Positions 1 to 12,222 of a DNA stretch of 64,000 bases are shown piece after piece. This stretch comes from Gnetum montanum (Eukaryota > Streptophyta > Gnetopsida > Gnetales > Gnetaceae): contig MNCI01006175.1 of NCBI GenBank assembly GCA_015680685.1, positions 491,543-555,542 of the forward strand, read 5' to 3'. Position 1 is the first letter of the stretch, and each line of letters starts with the position of its first letter. The translations under genes were made by a program, and so were the position numbers. The notes beneath the pieces are model-generated. The model did not search any database, was not told the origin of the DNA, and saw nothing but the letters and a program-made list of their open reading frames with translations.

Positions 1-1007
1 AATTGCGTTGTGTGTAAACTACAAATGACTTATCTTAAAGAGATTCAGCCAACTTTGCCAAGTATTGTGAGTTGTTAAGACTTCCTATTTTGTTCAATTG
101 CTTAGTCTACACGGTCCTTATAATACCTACTTGTAACAAATAAAATTTTGCAAAAACATTTGAGCACAACTCTGCGAATCTACTTCTAATTTTCCCTAGA
201 GAAAGAGATAGTTAATGGAAATAGACAGAAAGGAAAACAAATTTGTGTTAAGACCTCAAATATTTAAACAAGGTAAAATGATACAAGTAAACACTTCGCA
301 ATAAAGATATCCCAAATTCAATATCTACGAATTGCTCAAACTTCCAAGGCTCAAATAAGCAATTTCTTCAAAACAATCCTACTATGCTACCAAAAATTGC
401 TGCATAAACTATCATGCACGAGACTCCATTTTGGCTAGATAATGGATGTCAACAATTGCATTCAACAGAACCTTCAAAAGACTTGACAATTTCTGATTGA
501 AATACCACGGAGATTCACTTTAAAGATAAAAAGAAGCTATTCTGGTCCCATCAAAATACCAAAGATTTTCTGAACCCTCTTGACTATTGAATCGTTCAAC
601 GGCATGACTACAAGTAGAGGCTCTCTTACAATGATCTCAATACCAGTTCTTATACATTGCACAATAATCAAATTTACTACTAAAATGCTCTTAAGGCTTT
701 CAAACACAAGCGCTTCTATGGAAAAATTTTAATAGAAATCTTCTATTATGCAACAAGAAACAATAAGAACAATCTAAAAATCCCAAAATTATTTGCCAAG
801 GATGATACTATCTAAACCACTAGCTAAACAACTTAAACAAAATAAAAAACAATAAGAATAACTCACAGGACTATGACAAAGAGGTTGAAATCTTTTCTTT
901 AGCAAGTCATTTTACAAGCAATCTTCTTTACAAATCTTCCAAGACCCTAAATGTGTGATCCCAAGTGTGACCCCAAGTGTCTTCTATCTTTCTTCTTACC
1001 CCTGAAG

Positions 1008-1020
1008 CCTTTTTATAGGG
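1008..1020 (-). promoter_or_regulatory. LTR TATA box
   Basis: The minus strand reads CCCTATAAAAAGG. The equivalent site in LTR H is at 57274-57286 with the same sequence and flanks. It marks the likely U3/R promoter of this LTR family. Confidence 0.65.
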
Positions 1021-1639
1021 TTCAAAAGGTAGTTACATTCAAAATATCTTTGCTAACTTCTCTCCCAAGTAACTTGCCCAACAAGTTAGGTAAGTTACAA
1101 AATTTTTGGGTGGTTGGAACCACCATAGAGATAAAAAGGCTACAGCTGACAAGTGTCCTAGTTAATTGACAAATGGCCCTTTAGTCGCCAAGTGGTCACC
1201 ATGGAGATAAAAAAGCTATAGTTGACAAGTGGCCTTTTTAATTGCCAAGTGTCTTCATGGTAATTAAAATTAAAATTAGTTACAAATATCATAGTTTTTA
1301 CTATCATAGGAAGTTACAACTTCCATAGGAATAAAAGGGATAATAGCCAAATGTCCCCTTTATATAGGATGTTACACAAATATCCAATAACTTTCTTTTC
1401 CTTTTTTAATCATAAAATATTTTATTTAAATCATAGTAATAGAGATAGTAACCATGGAGTTGTTGCATACATGGATGGGTTAATATATAAATATATATGT
1501 ACGTGTGTAATATTTGTCCATCTTTCTTATGCTTGGGACCCATGATTTGCTTCCTACCTACTATCAACCTCTGTCTGTCCAAATCATCTATGAGTTGAAG
1601 GATTTGAACTTGCAAAATGCATTAAAACGAAACGCTATG

Positions 1640-2340
1640 CCATGGCAGTTATATCCAATAACAATTCCGACATAAATGATGGGACCTCCACATATTGATT
1701 CAGAAATTTTGCTGAAATAATTCCTGCTAAAAACACGNATGGGACCTCCACATATTGATTCAGAAATTTTGCTGAAATAATTCCTGCTAAAAACACGGTG
1801 AATCCAAGCTTAGATTTTTCTATTTTTGCTGTAGTCCATGGATTAACTTCTCTTAGCATCTCCCACACGACGAAGTTGCACTTGAACCCAGAACCGAGCA
1901 CGATCTGCCACAGCTGATTACCAAATCCCGGACGTGGATGTGTCTTTTCACGTCCATGGAGGTGTCTTTTCACATCCAAATATGCAGCCTTGTACCAAAT
2001 CCCGGACGTGGATGTGTTCTTGAACTAATGCAGCACCATGTGTGATGCCTCCAGATCGTAATCCGTGAATCGCAAATTCTTGCCCACGCCATCGATCACG
2101 GCGCGTCCTTTGGGATGGATGCAGAAATGCTCGAACGCCAACCAAAAATTCAGCACGTACGACGGTGATGTAGGTGGTGCGCACCATGTGGTGCAAGCAC
2201 ATTCACACTCAATGAGCCTCATGGATGCGATTGGAGAGCAGAACGGCATTTCCAGCGATGTGGAAGATGCAGTTGGTTATCATCAAGTTCCTATCTTCGC
2301 TTGCATAGTTGGTGTTGACAGTGGTGTTTTCGGTTGTTGA
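1640..2340 (-). pseudogene. 3-ketoacyl-CoA synthase (KCS) C-terminal pseudogene fragment
   Basis: KCS enzymes of the ER fatty-acid elongase condense malonyl-CoA with long acyl-CoAs to make wax and very-long-chain lipid precursors. Three separate blocks in correct order on the minus strand match the family. The first, near 2331-2225, reads ENTTVN..EDRNLMITN followed by AVLLSNR. The second, near 2147-2070, reads FWLAFEHFCIH..GRAVID. The third, near 1920-1860, reads [15 protein letters not shown]. The histidine-bearing EHFCIH and asparagine-bearing FKCN blocks survive. The N-terminal half with the catalytic cysteine is absent, and roughly 100 residues between AVLLSNR and FWLAFEHF are deleted. 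Frames shift between blocks. A small direct repeat (TACCAAATCCCGGACGTGGA near 1918 and 1994) shows local rearrangement. It lies wholly inside the U3 of the large LTR and in the same orientation, so it looks like captured host DNA. The product is certainly non-functional. Confidence 0.85.
1679..1797. other. Perfect 59-bp duplication around a single N (assembly join)
   Basis: Positions 1679-1737 and 1739-1797 are identical 59-bp copies separated by the only N seen in the window (1738). A perfect repeat exactly abutting an ambiguous base is what is produced when two contig ends with an unmerged overlap are joined. It is therefore best read as a scaffolding artefact, not a biological tandem repeat. 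It inserts 60 bp into the 3' side of the KCS pseudogene. Confidence 0.85.
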
Positions 2341-2935
2341 GGAGCCAAGGAGGAAGATTTTCCTTGGAAAAATGGCATGTTGAACATGCAGTTCTAAAAG
2401 AACAGGCCATAATTCCTTTGGTTCCAGTAACAAATGACAAACTTGATTTAGGGTTTCAGCCGCCTGAATGTTTTTGTCCCAAATTTGCCTAGGGCTTCCT
2501 GCGTTTTTCTTTTCGAAAGCAACCATGATTTGGCTATCGAGTTCTTGCCACACATCCATACTGACAACGCGGTTGGCACTACCTTCTATTTTTCTGGCGG
2601 CAACAGTGCCCATGATTATCCAATTTGAATTAGTTCTTAGAAATGGAGGAGTGCCACAGTTTCCTTAGTCACGTGCTTCTTCTTCAATTTTTTTACCATT
2701 GGTGCACAGCAACAACAACAGGCACCAAGCGTTCCTCCACAAATTCGTCATTTCAGAAAGGGCAATGCAGGTCCATGTTGCAGCCGTGCAGCTTGCGAAT
2801 CTAATGATGGTGCTGGTAGCAGTACCAGATTTACCTGCGTATGCATATAGCGCTACAAATAATGTCCACGAGTCCAACCAAAGCCAGATCGGCAAGCAAG
2901 CCCCACTTTGCCCTGTAGAAATTCAAAACTAGAAA
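2341..2935 (-). other. Unidentified gene-like, GC-richer segment beside the KCS fragment
   Basis: This stretch is less AT-rich than the surrounding LTR. It has partial minus-strand open frames, including the upstream 90 codons of the frame that runs into the KCS block at 2340 and a 76-codon frame at 2665-2895. I could not match either to a family. It may be further captured gene sequence, for example UTR, intron or a second gene. Confidence 0.3.
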
Positions 2936-3989
2936 CCTCCATGCCCTCTGCAATTTCATAGCCGTTAGTTTCTTTAACATGCACATTCTCTACTGGGAAT
3001 GTTATCTTTGAGCAGGGAAAGTATATGCGGTTTCATTGCTCCACAAATTTTCACAACTCTAAACATTTTGACATGCTATTTCAAAATCATCCCCAAATGA
3101 TTTTTAAGTTTCATATTCCTTGCAATGAATATTTCAAACATCAACGATAAGGATATTTTTCTTTTATCAGTCTCTATCCAAATGATCAATTCCTAAAAGT
3201 ATTTCTAACAATAAAGATCCCTTGCTTGTCAATTCAGTCGCCATTGGCACATTATCTCTTGTAACCTTCTATTCACTGTCTTTCTTCCTTAAGGGCTCCA
3301 TGTAAGGAATGCTTTAGCTGATGATGTAGACAACCAATGATGTTGCTTTGAGGATAATACTATAGTATACCTAATCCTCCTCATAGCATGTTCCAAATAA
3401 GAGTTAGAAAGACCTCTGGAATATCCACAAAAGAAATGGGCTGGAAGAAGGTGAACATCTTCAGTAGGGATAAGTAATGATTAAAGAATTCTAAAGACTT
3501 GAGCCATGTAAAAGTTCCAACCTAGTGAATTTTGAGAAGCAAAATCATATGCTTGTTTCCCATGCTAAGTATCAGTCTGATTGATAATCTGAAGAATTAA
3601 AATTAAGGAGAATAAATGCAGCCCATCTCATCCAATCTTTTTTAGCGAGTGACAGGAATCAATACATTTTAAACCTACATCTTTCCATTTCAATAGTTCT
3701 ATTGAAATATTTTGAAGGTTTCAATCATCTCATATTTCTGTTCCATGAAATGGCCAAATGTGCCAACAATAGGTCATCATGAGATACAATTGGTAGAACA
3801 TGAGAACTTTGTATCTTGCTTTGTAGATTCACACAATGTTTGTAGTGTTTTGAGATGCTAAAGAGATAGGAGGTCATGCAGGTTTGCTTATTGTAGGCTA
3901 CTAGAATTCTCAACATCAATCATTTGTCCAAACTTGTAAACAAAGATAAACAAAGACTACAAGAAAATAGGTCAATGTTAGATATAATA

Positions 3990-6960
3990 AGATTTAAGAT
4001 AGGAATGATTGGCTGGATTGATCAATTAATTCTCATCCATGTCTACCAATTTGAATGCTCTGTTACCATAGGATTTGGTGACTAAGAAAGGCCCTTCCTA
4101 GTTTGTTGAGAATTTGTCCACATGTTCATGAATAGCATTAAGGACAAGGTCTTTTTCCTTGACTTTACATTAGTTTACATCATGCCAGCAATGCTATTTT
4201 TGCTTCTCTTGGTATCATTTAATGTAAACAAGTATCTATATTTATTTATCTACCATTGAATCTAGGTTAATGATACATAGCTCATTGTTCTACTCATCAT
4301 TTGTGTAGTTAGATAGAGCCCTTAAAGATGGAACTTGCAACTTAAGAGGAAAAATAGCTTCAAATCCATAAACTAGGCTATATGGTGTGGTAGTAGTTGC
4401 TATTTGAAATGTTGTCCTATATACCTAAAGTGCATACAAGAGTTATTCATGCCATGTGCATTTACTTTTGCCCAACATTTTCTTTAAAAGATTGATGATG
4501 ACCTTGTTAATAACTTTAGCTTGGTCATTTTCTTATGGGCAATAATGCGACAAAAAAGAATGCTTAATGTATAATTGTTGACAAAAGACTTGCATTTCTT
4601 GGATACTAAACTATGGTCTATTTTCTATGAAAATGATTAGGAATAGGGGAAAATGGAATACTATGTTCTCTAGGATGAATTTACATACTTGTGTTGTTGT
4701 TTTTCTCAGAAAAATAGCTTTAACCCAATTTGTAAAATACTTGGTTGCAATGATGATGAAGCTTTGCTCTACAAAGGACTTAGGAGTTATTGGTCCAATT
4801 ATATAAATTTCCCATCATTGAAATGACCATGTAATCTATGTGGTGTGCAACTTAGTTGGTGGTACATGCATGAGGTTATTGTGCCATTGACAAGTGTCAT
4901 AAATTTTTACCTTCTATAGGTAGTTGATTTTCATATAGGGCCAATAGTATTCTAGGCATCTAATTTTAGTAGCCATGGCTCTAGGGCATATATGTCCTTC
5001 ACATATGCCATCGTGTACATTTTCTAGCACGATATGAGCTTCTTGTTTACTCAAGCATTCTAATAATACAACATTGTAGGACCTTCAACATAATGTATTA
5101 TTGACTACAATGACATATTATTTTGATCATTTACATATGATGTCCTTTTAAGAAGCAGTTAAGTTTTATGGAAGCTCATCATGCATGAGATAAAATTTGA
5201 TGTTATCATACCATTCATGTTGAGGAATGTTATTTATGGCTACTATGGAATTACTTTTAGTGTTCTACATGATTAGATGAGCATAGTTTTTCATCATGGT
5301 AAGTAACTTACTAAACAAATGAGGCATCATACTTAAGCCTAAGGTAGCAATGACATCAGCTAATGTGTTCTTAGGTTGGGAAATGTGTTTAATGTTAATG
5401 TTTGTAAATTGTTGCAAGAGTATTTTGGCTAAATCACTGTATGATTATAAATGTTTATCTTTGTAAGCATACACTTCAGTTACTTGGTTGACTACTAGTT
5501 ATAAATCACCTTTTATCATTAGGCATGTAAATATGTGATTACAAGCTATCATCAATTCTTTGATTAACCCTTTATATTTTGCCATGTTGTTAGTGCATGA
5601 GAACTCAAAATGGGAGGCAAAAGATTGAATCTCACTAAAGGAAAGTGTTAGGATAAAAGTAGCATTGGCCCCATGTGTAGTTGAAGCTCTGTCATAGTGC
5701 ATAATGGCCTCATAACCTTTGGGTACATTGTTGATGATGTTGACATATTCATCAAGGAATTCAAGATCTATGGTTACATTATTTTCAATTGAGGAAGTGG
5801 TGAGTTGTGTGGCTATGGCTTAACCTTTGGTTGATGCTTGGGAAACATAGTGTAGGTTGAACTTAGCTATTAGGGCTTTCCACCAGGCTATTTGACTACT
5901 CTCATAGATGTTAGATGTGATTGCCCTTAATACATTATCCTTACATATGACATTGACCTAGCTCCTAAAGAGGTTGTACCTCTAGTTCTTCAAGGAGAAG
6001 ACTAAGGCTAGGAAATATTTTTTGACTTTGGTGTATCAAGTCTCATAGGCTACCAAGGCATGGTTCAAGTAGTAAATGGTCATTTCTACTCTATCATATC
6101 CTTTTTGATTGAGCAAAGAGACTAAGGATGTACTTGAGATTGCAAGATAAATGTCAAACGGTTTATCTTTCTAAGGGTGATACATCGTCGACAACTAGAC
6201 TAATGCTTGCTTAATACTATCAAAGGCTTTTTGGCACTTGCTTATTCACTTATAGTGAACTCCCTTCTTGAGCATGTATTACATGGATTGTAACTTATCT
6301 GTGAGCCTCAAGATGAACCTATGAATGAATTGAAATCTACCTTATAAATCACATAGTTTTTTAAGATTCCTAAATGTTGATAAATTGGTTATGGCCTTAA
6401 CCTTATCACCATCAGCTCATATTCCTGCCTTGGAGATTACAAAACTAAGCATTTTTCCAATTCTAACATTGAAGAAATACTTCTTGGGGTCGAGTCAAAG
6501 TTCATATTTGAGACAACATTAAAGTACTAAATTTAGGTCATGTGCATGATCACTAGCGATCTTGGACTTTATGGTTATATCATTAATGTAATCATTAAAT
6601 AAGCCTAGTATGTAGTCACTAAAGATATAGGTCATAGCTCATTGATACATTGCACTAGCATTTTTCAGACCGAAAGGAATCATAGTGTAATAAAAGCTTT
6701 TCCAAGGGGTCATAAAGGTTGTATAGAGTTGATGCTCTAGGTTTTTCCCAACTTGGTTATATCCCAAGAACTCATCCATAAAGGATAACAAGCCATGGCC
6801 AACCATAGTATCAATAAGTTGATCAATACTAGGTATAGAAAAGTCATTCTTAATGATTGCCTTGTTGAGATTACAGAAGTTGATACAAATATGAATACTC
6901 TCATTCTTCTTAGGAACTACCACTACGTTGGATATCAACATATGAATCTAATTTCATTTT
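3990..6960 (-). pseudogene. Decayed Ty3/gypsy pol (RT, RNase H, integrase), minus strand
   Basis: Reverse transcriptase lies at about 6960-6410. It shows VVVPKKN, DFSIPSIDQLID and LSFMDEFLGYNQV; the catalytic motif reads YIND near 6590 instead of a DD pair; and a KKYFFNVRIGKML block follows. RNase H is recognisable near 5702-5500 (FECTNN-type block SCTNNMAKYKGLI). Integrase runs from about 4990 to 3990, with a YYWP zinc-finger block, a core segment IIATKYFTNWVKAI, TIYSLVYGFEAIFPL near 4390, and a C-terminal EGPFLVTKSY near 4090. Stops and frameshifts are numerous throughout, so it is dead. The block order and wording resemble the Tat/Athila side of Ty3/gypsy. Its gag should lie to the right of 6960, but I could not find it. 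Confidence 0.85.
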
Positions 6961-7384
6961 TTATTTCCCATACCCAACATGTTTGGGATAGTCCTTGGCT
7001 TATTTGAAAACCCATACCCAACATGTAGGAGCTAGAAAGAGTATTTTACCACCGAACCCCAATGTATGAGCTCAATTACATTTTTTATTTCATTGGTGCA
7101 ACATGTGAGAGCTAGACTAGGATCATAGAACTCCATTACACAATGTATGTAATAAAACCTAGCCTTCCCTACCTCATATTCTTAGTTTGTTGAAGTGCAC
7201 CTAGGAATTTAAGCTTCTCTTTGTAGTAGTTAGAGGTAGAACTTCTAAGATCTAGCAACTACGGTGAAAAGGAATGGATCAAGAAGTTGAAATCTAGGAC
7301 TAGAAGAAGCAAAGGAGGCTATAAGGATTCTATAAAGGCTTACCAACCCATCTAAAGGAGAAGGATCTTCATTAATGACTTCCA
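6961..7384. other. Unassigned, with a short local duplication
   Basis: The phrase CCCATACCCAACATGT occurs twice, near 6968 and 7010, and related wording recurs near 7100. No coding match was found. This is probably the degraded gag/protease side of the minus-strand Ty3/gypsy element. Confidence 0.3.
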
Positions 7385-8460
7385 TATACTAATTTTTGTC
7401 TACATTTTCCTTTGTTTTTGGGCTTGGATTGGCTATGTTATGAATTTTTTCTAGCCCATGTGTGATAGAATTTTTAAATTTTGAGTGCATAGATAAAATT
7501 GTTAGGGATTTCCAGCCATAATAGGGGTGAAATTTAATTTTCTATATTTTTATGGCAAATATTTGAATTTTTCTTGGCCCAATATGCAACATTCTGGTCA
7601 TACACTTGTTTTTTGACATTTATAAAATTTTTTGAGCTAGATTGATAGTGTTGGTTAGGTTTTGGTCAAATATGATTAGTTTCCTTGACCTATAGGTAGA
7701 CTAGATGTATTATTAAAGGGTTCTAGGCCATTTTTGTATTTTTTATAATTTTTTTTTGTGGTTAATGGCCTGCAAACTATGGTTTTTCTGGCCAAATTTT
7801 TGTAAAATTTAGGGCTTTCTTGCACTTGTAAGGGTATTTTTGTGGTTAATCTAGGTTTTTCTAGTGATGTTCATTGCATTTATGGTTCAAAATAATTTTT
7901 AAAATTTTCTAAAGATTTTTTTTCTAGGTTTTTCTTGGGTTTTGTGGTAAAATAAACTAAGATTTCTTAATGAAATTTCTCCCAAATTGGTAGCGTTTTG
8001 ATTTTTTTCATACTTGGGATAGTTTTTTTGATTTTCCTTAATTAAATTATTGTATTCACAAGTTTTTTAGTGAAATTTTGGTGTTTTTACTACACTTATA
8101 TGTTACTATTTTGGTGAATTTTGGGTTGTTTTGACAATGTTCATTGCATTTATGGCTCCAAATAATTTTAATTTTTTTTAGATTTCTTTGTAGCCCTGGG
8201 GCCTATGTTGGTTAATTTCTTGCTTGAAAATAAGATTTTGAATTTTTTTCTAGCCTACTTTGATAGCGTTTGAGTGCTTGGGGCTTTGATTAGGTATTAT
8301 GAATTTTTCCTAGTCCTGTTGTTAGTCTGTGAATGCCTGGGCCCTGGTAGAGTAGCATATAACCCTTTCTAGACTAATAGGATAGCATATAAGGTACTTT
8401 GGAATTATTTTCTAGGGAAAAATGGTAGTATATGGGCTTTTAGAGTCAAAAAATTTTGTG
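7385..8460. repeat. T-rich, quasi-periodic degenerate repeat tract
   Basis: The plus strand is strongly T-rich, with a recurring phrase of the type GAATTTTTTCTAGCC followed by a GATAG-like word. Recognisable versions occur near 7446, 7572, 7630, 7780, 7855, 7920, 8240, 8305 and 8365. A longer match (TTCATTGCATTTATGG) occurs near 7870 and again near 8140. The spacing is irregular, roughly 60-130 bp. It may be a minisatellite-like leader of a retroelement. I see no coding potential. Confidence 0.45.
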
Positions 8461-9899
8461 TTTTTAATCTCCTTCTTCTCAGATCTTAGCATTTAGCATT
8501 ATTCTAGCTCTTAAGCCATTGTTCCTAGGATTTTCTACTCACCAAGCTTCAACGCTATCAATCTTGGTCACCTATTTTTGTGAAAATTTAGTTTAGTGTT
8601 AACTGTTTGTAAAAATTCTTACTTAATCCTCTATATATCAATTGTATGACAAAATTTTAAACTTGGATTTTCGAAGTGTTAACTATCTTGTTTTCATGTC
8701 AATTAGTTGACATAGTGTCAAATTGAATTTTTCTATGTCAAACGTTTGTCAAGATGTCAAATTTGGGCTTCGTTGTGTGCTAAGTATTGGTTAAAATGTT
8801 AAATTTACTTTTGTTGTATCAAGTAAGATACATAAAGGCTTAATTTTGACTTAAATTACAATTGTAGCTATGTTGATATGCTTGGCTATTTTTAAGTCTA
8901 TGTTTCTATGTCAACGTTGCCACTCTTAAGGCTATTTTTATTTTATGTTTTTTTTTTGTTTTTGGTTTTGAAGGTTTAATGATTTAATGGTAACATATTT
9001 TAGCTATGTGCAAAGCTCTATTGAAATCAATTTTGATTGTTGTAGAAATGGTAGGCATTTTGTGCTACACCAAAATGGTTTTATAAAATAGTGTAATGCC
9101 TCATATGACCATTAATAAGAAAAATCATGTGTGATTTAGGCCTAGTACCAGAGAGTTCCTCCTATACTTGCTACAACATTAGAGTGTGATAATTGTTCCA
9201 ATGGAAAATTTTGGTGCTAGAAAATCAAAAGATCCCATGTGAGACAGTTTAACTCGTAGATCCATAGGACTCAAAAAGAATCTGGAGCATCCTAAGTGGT
9301 CTCGTTGATCACTTAGGGACTTAGAAATTCTATTACTAATTTTTGTAAGTGAGGGTAAACTCTAATAAATGTGTATGAAAATAATGAAAATGTAGTGCAA
9401 GATCCAAGAACAAAGGAGGAGAGCAATATAGCCAACAAAAATAGCTACAAATACTATATTAAATATAATTGTTAAAGAATGGAAAATGAGGATTTGAGGA
9501 AGAATATAGATCAAGACTCTTTGAAGCTTGAGAAATTAATGTATTCATTGTGATCTAGTGAAGATTTCAGGGTGTGCTTTGCACAAACTCTACAATGGTC
9601 TCCCAATTTGATTTGCAATGTAATAAATATCTACTCTAAGTCCTATGCTTAGAAATCAGCACTATAACAACTATGAAAAGACTACCAAAAATCTACTGCA
9701 AAGCTCTACTACTTTCTATTAAGTGTTCTACTACAAGATTTCTCAAAATGTCCCAAAAGATGCACCAGATCATTAGCTGCAAATCTGTTTCACTAGCATC
9801 TATTATAGTTTTCAAGCATTACAACTATCCCTAGGTCAAAGTGCAGCATGTGAGCTTAAAGCCCAAATGCCACACACTGCCTAGTGTGTGGAACTAAGG
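8461..9899. other. AT-rich unassigned DNA
   Basis: I see no recognisable gene. Short TGTCAAA-like words recur near 8690-8830. The right part (about 9360-9880) may be the ruined gag/protease side of the following plus-strand Ty3/gypsy element, but no zinc knuckle or protease motif could be read. Confidence 0.3.
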
Positions 9900-12222
9900 T
9901 ATGTAGCATGGGAAATCCCTATTAATGTTTGGTCTATTCTAAGAGAAGATGGAACACATGAACTCATTCCTATGACTTGGTAATAGTATAAAGAAAATAT
10001 TCCTATTAATGCTTCATTAATCTTACTTAGTGAGCAAGAGTACACACAAGTACATGAAGAGGCTAGGCATGGTTTTGTCATCATGTCAACACTTGCAACA
10101 AGTGAAGAGGAGTATACAAATGAACTTCCTCTAGTGGTGCAATTTTTGGCATTAGAATTTGTTGATGTTTTCAAGGGAAAATTAGAAGGGCTTTCAAAAA
10201 TGAGATCCATCCAACATCAAATAGACTTCTTACTAAGAACTACAATTCCAAATGAAAGAGCCTATCATATGACTCCAAATTAGAGGAAAGAATTGAGTAA
10301 GTAAGTGAATTACTCTCTAATGGTTTTATTAAGCAATCCATCTCTAATGGTTCTAACTATGTTAGTTCCCAAGAAGAACACTAATGAATTAAGGATATGC
10401 ATAGATTGTAGGGCTATTGATAGGATTAGTATCAAGTATAGATTTTCCATTCCTAGGATGGATGATATTCTTGATGTGCTTGCCAATGCTGGGATTCTTT
10501 CTAAAATTGGTTTAAAAAGTGGTTATCATCAAATAAGGATTAGACTAAGAGATGAATGAAAATAGCCTTTAAGACACCAGATGGCTTGTATGAGTGGTTA
10601 TTCATGCCTTTTGGAGTTAACCAATGCTCCAGCCACATTTACGAGGCTCAAGCATAAAGTTCTAAGGGATTTTATTGGTAAATGTTGCATTTTTTTCTTT
10701 GATGACATTCTTGTGTATAGTTCTAAGGAAGAGGACGATGTGAATCATTTGAGAATGATTTTTCCCAAGTTACAGGAGGCAAAGTTGGTGATTAATGCCA
10801 AGAAATGTCACTTCATGAAGAAAGAAATTATCTACCTAGGTCATGTTATCTTCAATAACCAAGTCAAGATGGAACCAAGTAAGATAAAGGTAATTAAGGA
10901 ATGGCCTTTACCTAAGATGTGGAAGAGGTGAGATCTTTCTTGGTTTGGTTGGCTTCTATAAGAGATTTATTAAGAAATTTGGTTCCATTGCATGGCCTAT
11001 GCTCTCTTATTTGAAGAAAAATTTAGGATTCATGTGGGATAATGAGAAAGAAAAATCCTTTCAAGAAATAAAAGAGAAAATTTGTAGTGCTCCAGTTTTT
11101 GCAATTTCAAATATCTCAAAACTTTTTGAATCTAGACAAATTTTCATTATTTTCTAAAAAATTAAATGAATCTAGACAAAATTATAATGTGTATGAAAAG
11201 AAGTTATATGCTATACTTCAAGCCATTAAACATTGGAGACATTAATTACTAGGATCATAATTTCTTTTATTTATTGATCATAGATCACTTCAACTTTTGA
11301 ATTCTCAAAAGAAATTGAGTCCCAAGCACATGAAATGGGTAGAGAAATTGCAAGAATTTTATTATTTTCTTTGAAACATAGGAGTGGGATGTCTAATGTT
11401 GTGGTTGATGCTTTGTCTAGAGTCCATGTTGTTTCTTCTAATGTGAAAGTTCAAAGATTTGATTCTTTTGCTTCATTATATCTTAATGATGAGGATTTTG
11501 ATGGAATTTGGAAGGAGTTATCTTCCTCATTATTAGGAAGGACTAATTAATGGAAAGATTATCATGTGAAGAATGGGATTTTGTTTAGGGATGGAAAAAT
11601 TTATGTTTGAATGTGTGATTTCAGGCACAAACTCCTTGAAGAGAAACACCAAAGTGACATGGTTGCATATATTGGCAAGACTAAGACATTAGAATTGGTG
11701 AGAAAAAATTACTTTTGGCTAGGTATGTAGAGTGATATGGTTAAATTTTTTTAAAAAAAATGCTATACTTATCAAAAGTTCAAGGGGGGGAAAGGTGTAG
11801 ATGGTCATTATCTACCTTTACCAATCCCAAATGCTCCTTGGCAAAGTGCTTCTTTAGACTTTGTTTTTGACATTCCTAACATAATATCTGGTCATGATTC
11901 TATACTTGTTGTAGATAGATTTACCAAGATGGCCCATTTTATTCCATGAAAAAAAAAGTAGTAATGTTTCCCATGTTGCACATTTATTCTTTCAGCATGT
12001 TATGATGTTGGCATTCCTTTAAACATTGTGAAGGATAGGAATGTCAAGTTTACCAGCCATTGTTGGAGATTACTTTAGAAACTACATGGAACCAAGTTGT
12101 CTTTTTTCATAACCTATCATCACCAAATAGACACATAAATTGAATTTTTGAATAGGTTTCTATTGAAGATCTTGAGTTGTTTATGTGAGGATTACCCTCA
12201 AAGATGGAAAAAATTGTTGGCC
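9900..12222 (+). pseudogene. Ty3/gypsy (chromovirus-like) pol, 5' part, interrupted by element A
   Basis: The protease-RT linker and RT start near 10020-10280 with the phrase FVDVFKGKLEGL. RT continues through VPKKNTNELRICIDCRAID, then SKIGLKSGYHQIRI, then an intact catalytic FFDDILVYS near 10700, and the connection block IIYLGHVIF. The RNase H primer-grip region is at about 10945-11420 (GFYKRFIKKF). Integrase runs from about 11560 with YFWL, the core DFVFDIPNI and [14 protein letters not shown], up to 12222. Several stops and frameshifts are present. The integrase is cut at 12222 by an insertion with a 5-bp TSD and continues at 20923, which makes this the older, outer element. The family sits beside plant chromoviruses because a chromodomain-like tail follows in the distal part. 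Confidence 0.88.
12218..12222 (+). repeat. Left TSD (TGGCC) of element A
   Basis: TGGCC here is repeated exactly at 20918-20922 immediately after the other LTR terminus. This proves a single integration into the outer element's integrase. Confidence 0.9.

Larger units (their letters stand above)
1..3768 (-). mobile_element. Large Ty3/gypsy-type LTR (partial, minus strand), same family as LTR H
   Basis: Read on the minus strand, this begins at 3768 with TGTTGGCACATTTGG and runs leftwards past position 1. The first ~1.1 kb of the window is the reverse complement of about 57180-58370 in LTR H, including the TATA region. The 5' ends of the two copies also match (3738-3768 against 55771-55800). 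Its R/U5 end lies roughly 160 bp beyond the left edge, so the full LTR would be about 3.9 kb. It is placed directly downstream of a decayed minus-strand pol, so it is probably that element's 3' LTR. It could instead be a solo LTR or a 5' LTR whose body lies off the window. The U3 part contains a KCS gene fragment. Confidence 0.75.

Noticed and set aside
1679-1797. A biological tandem repeat
   Set aside because: The copies are perfect and abut the only N in the window, so an assembly join is more likely.
9881-10210. A 109-codon minus-strand frame
   Set aside because: It is the shadow of the plus-strand protease-RT linker, which matches Ty3/gypsy pol.
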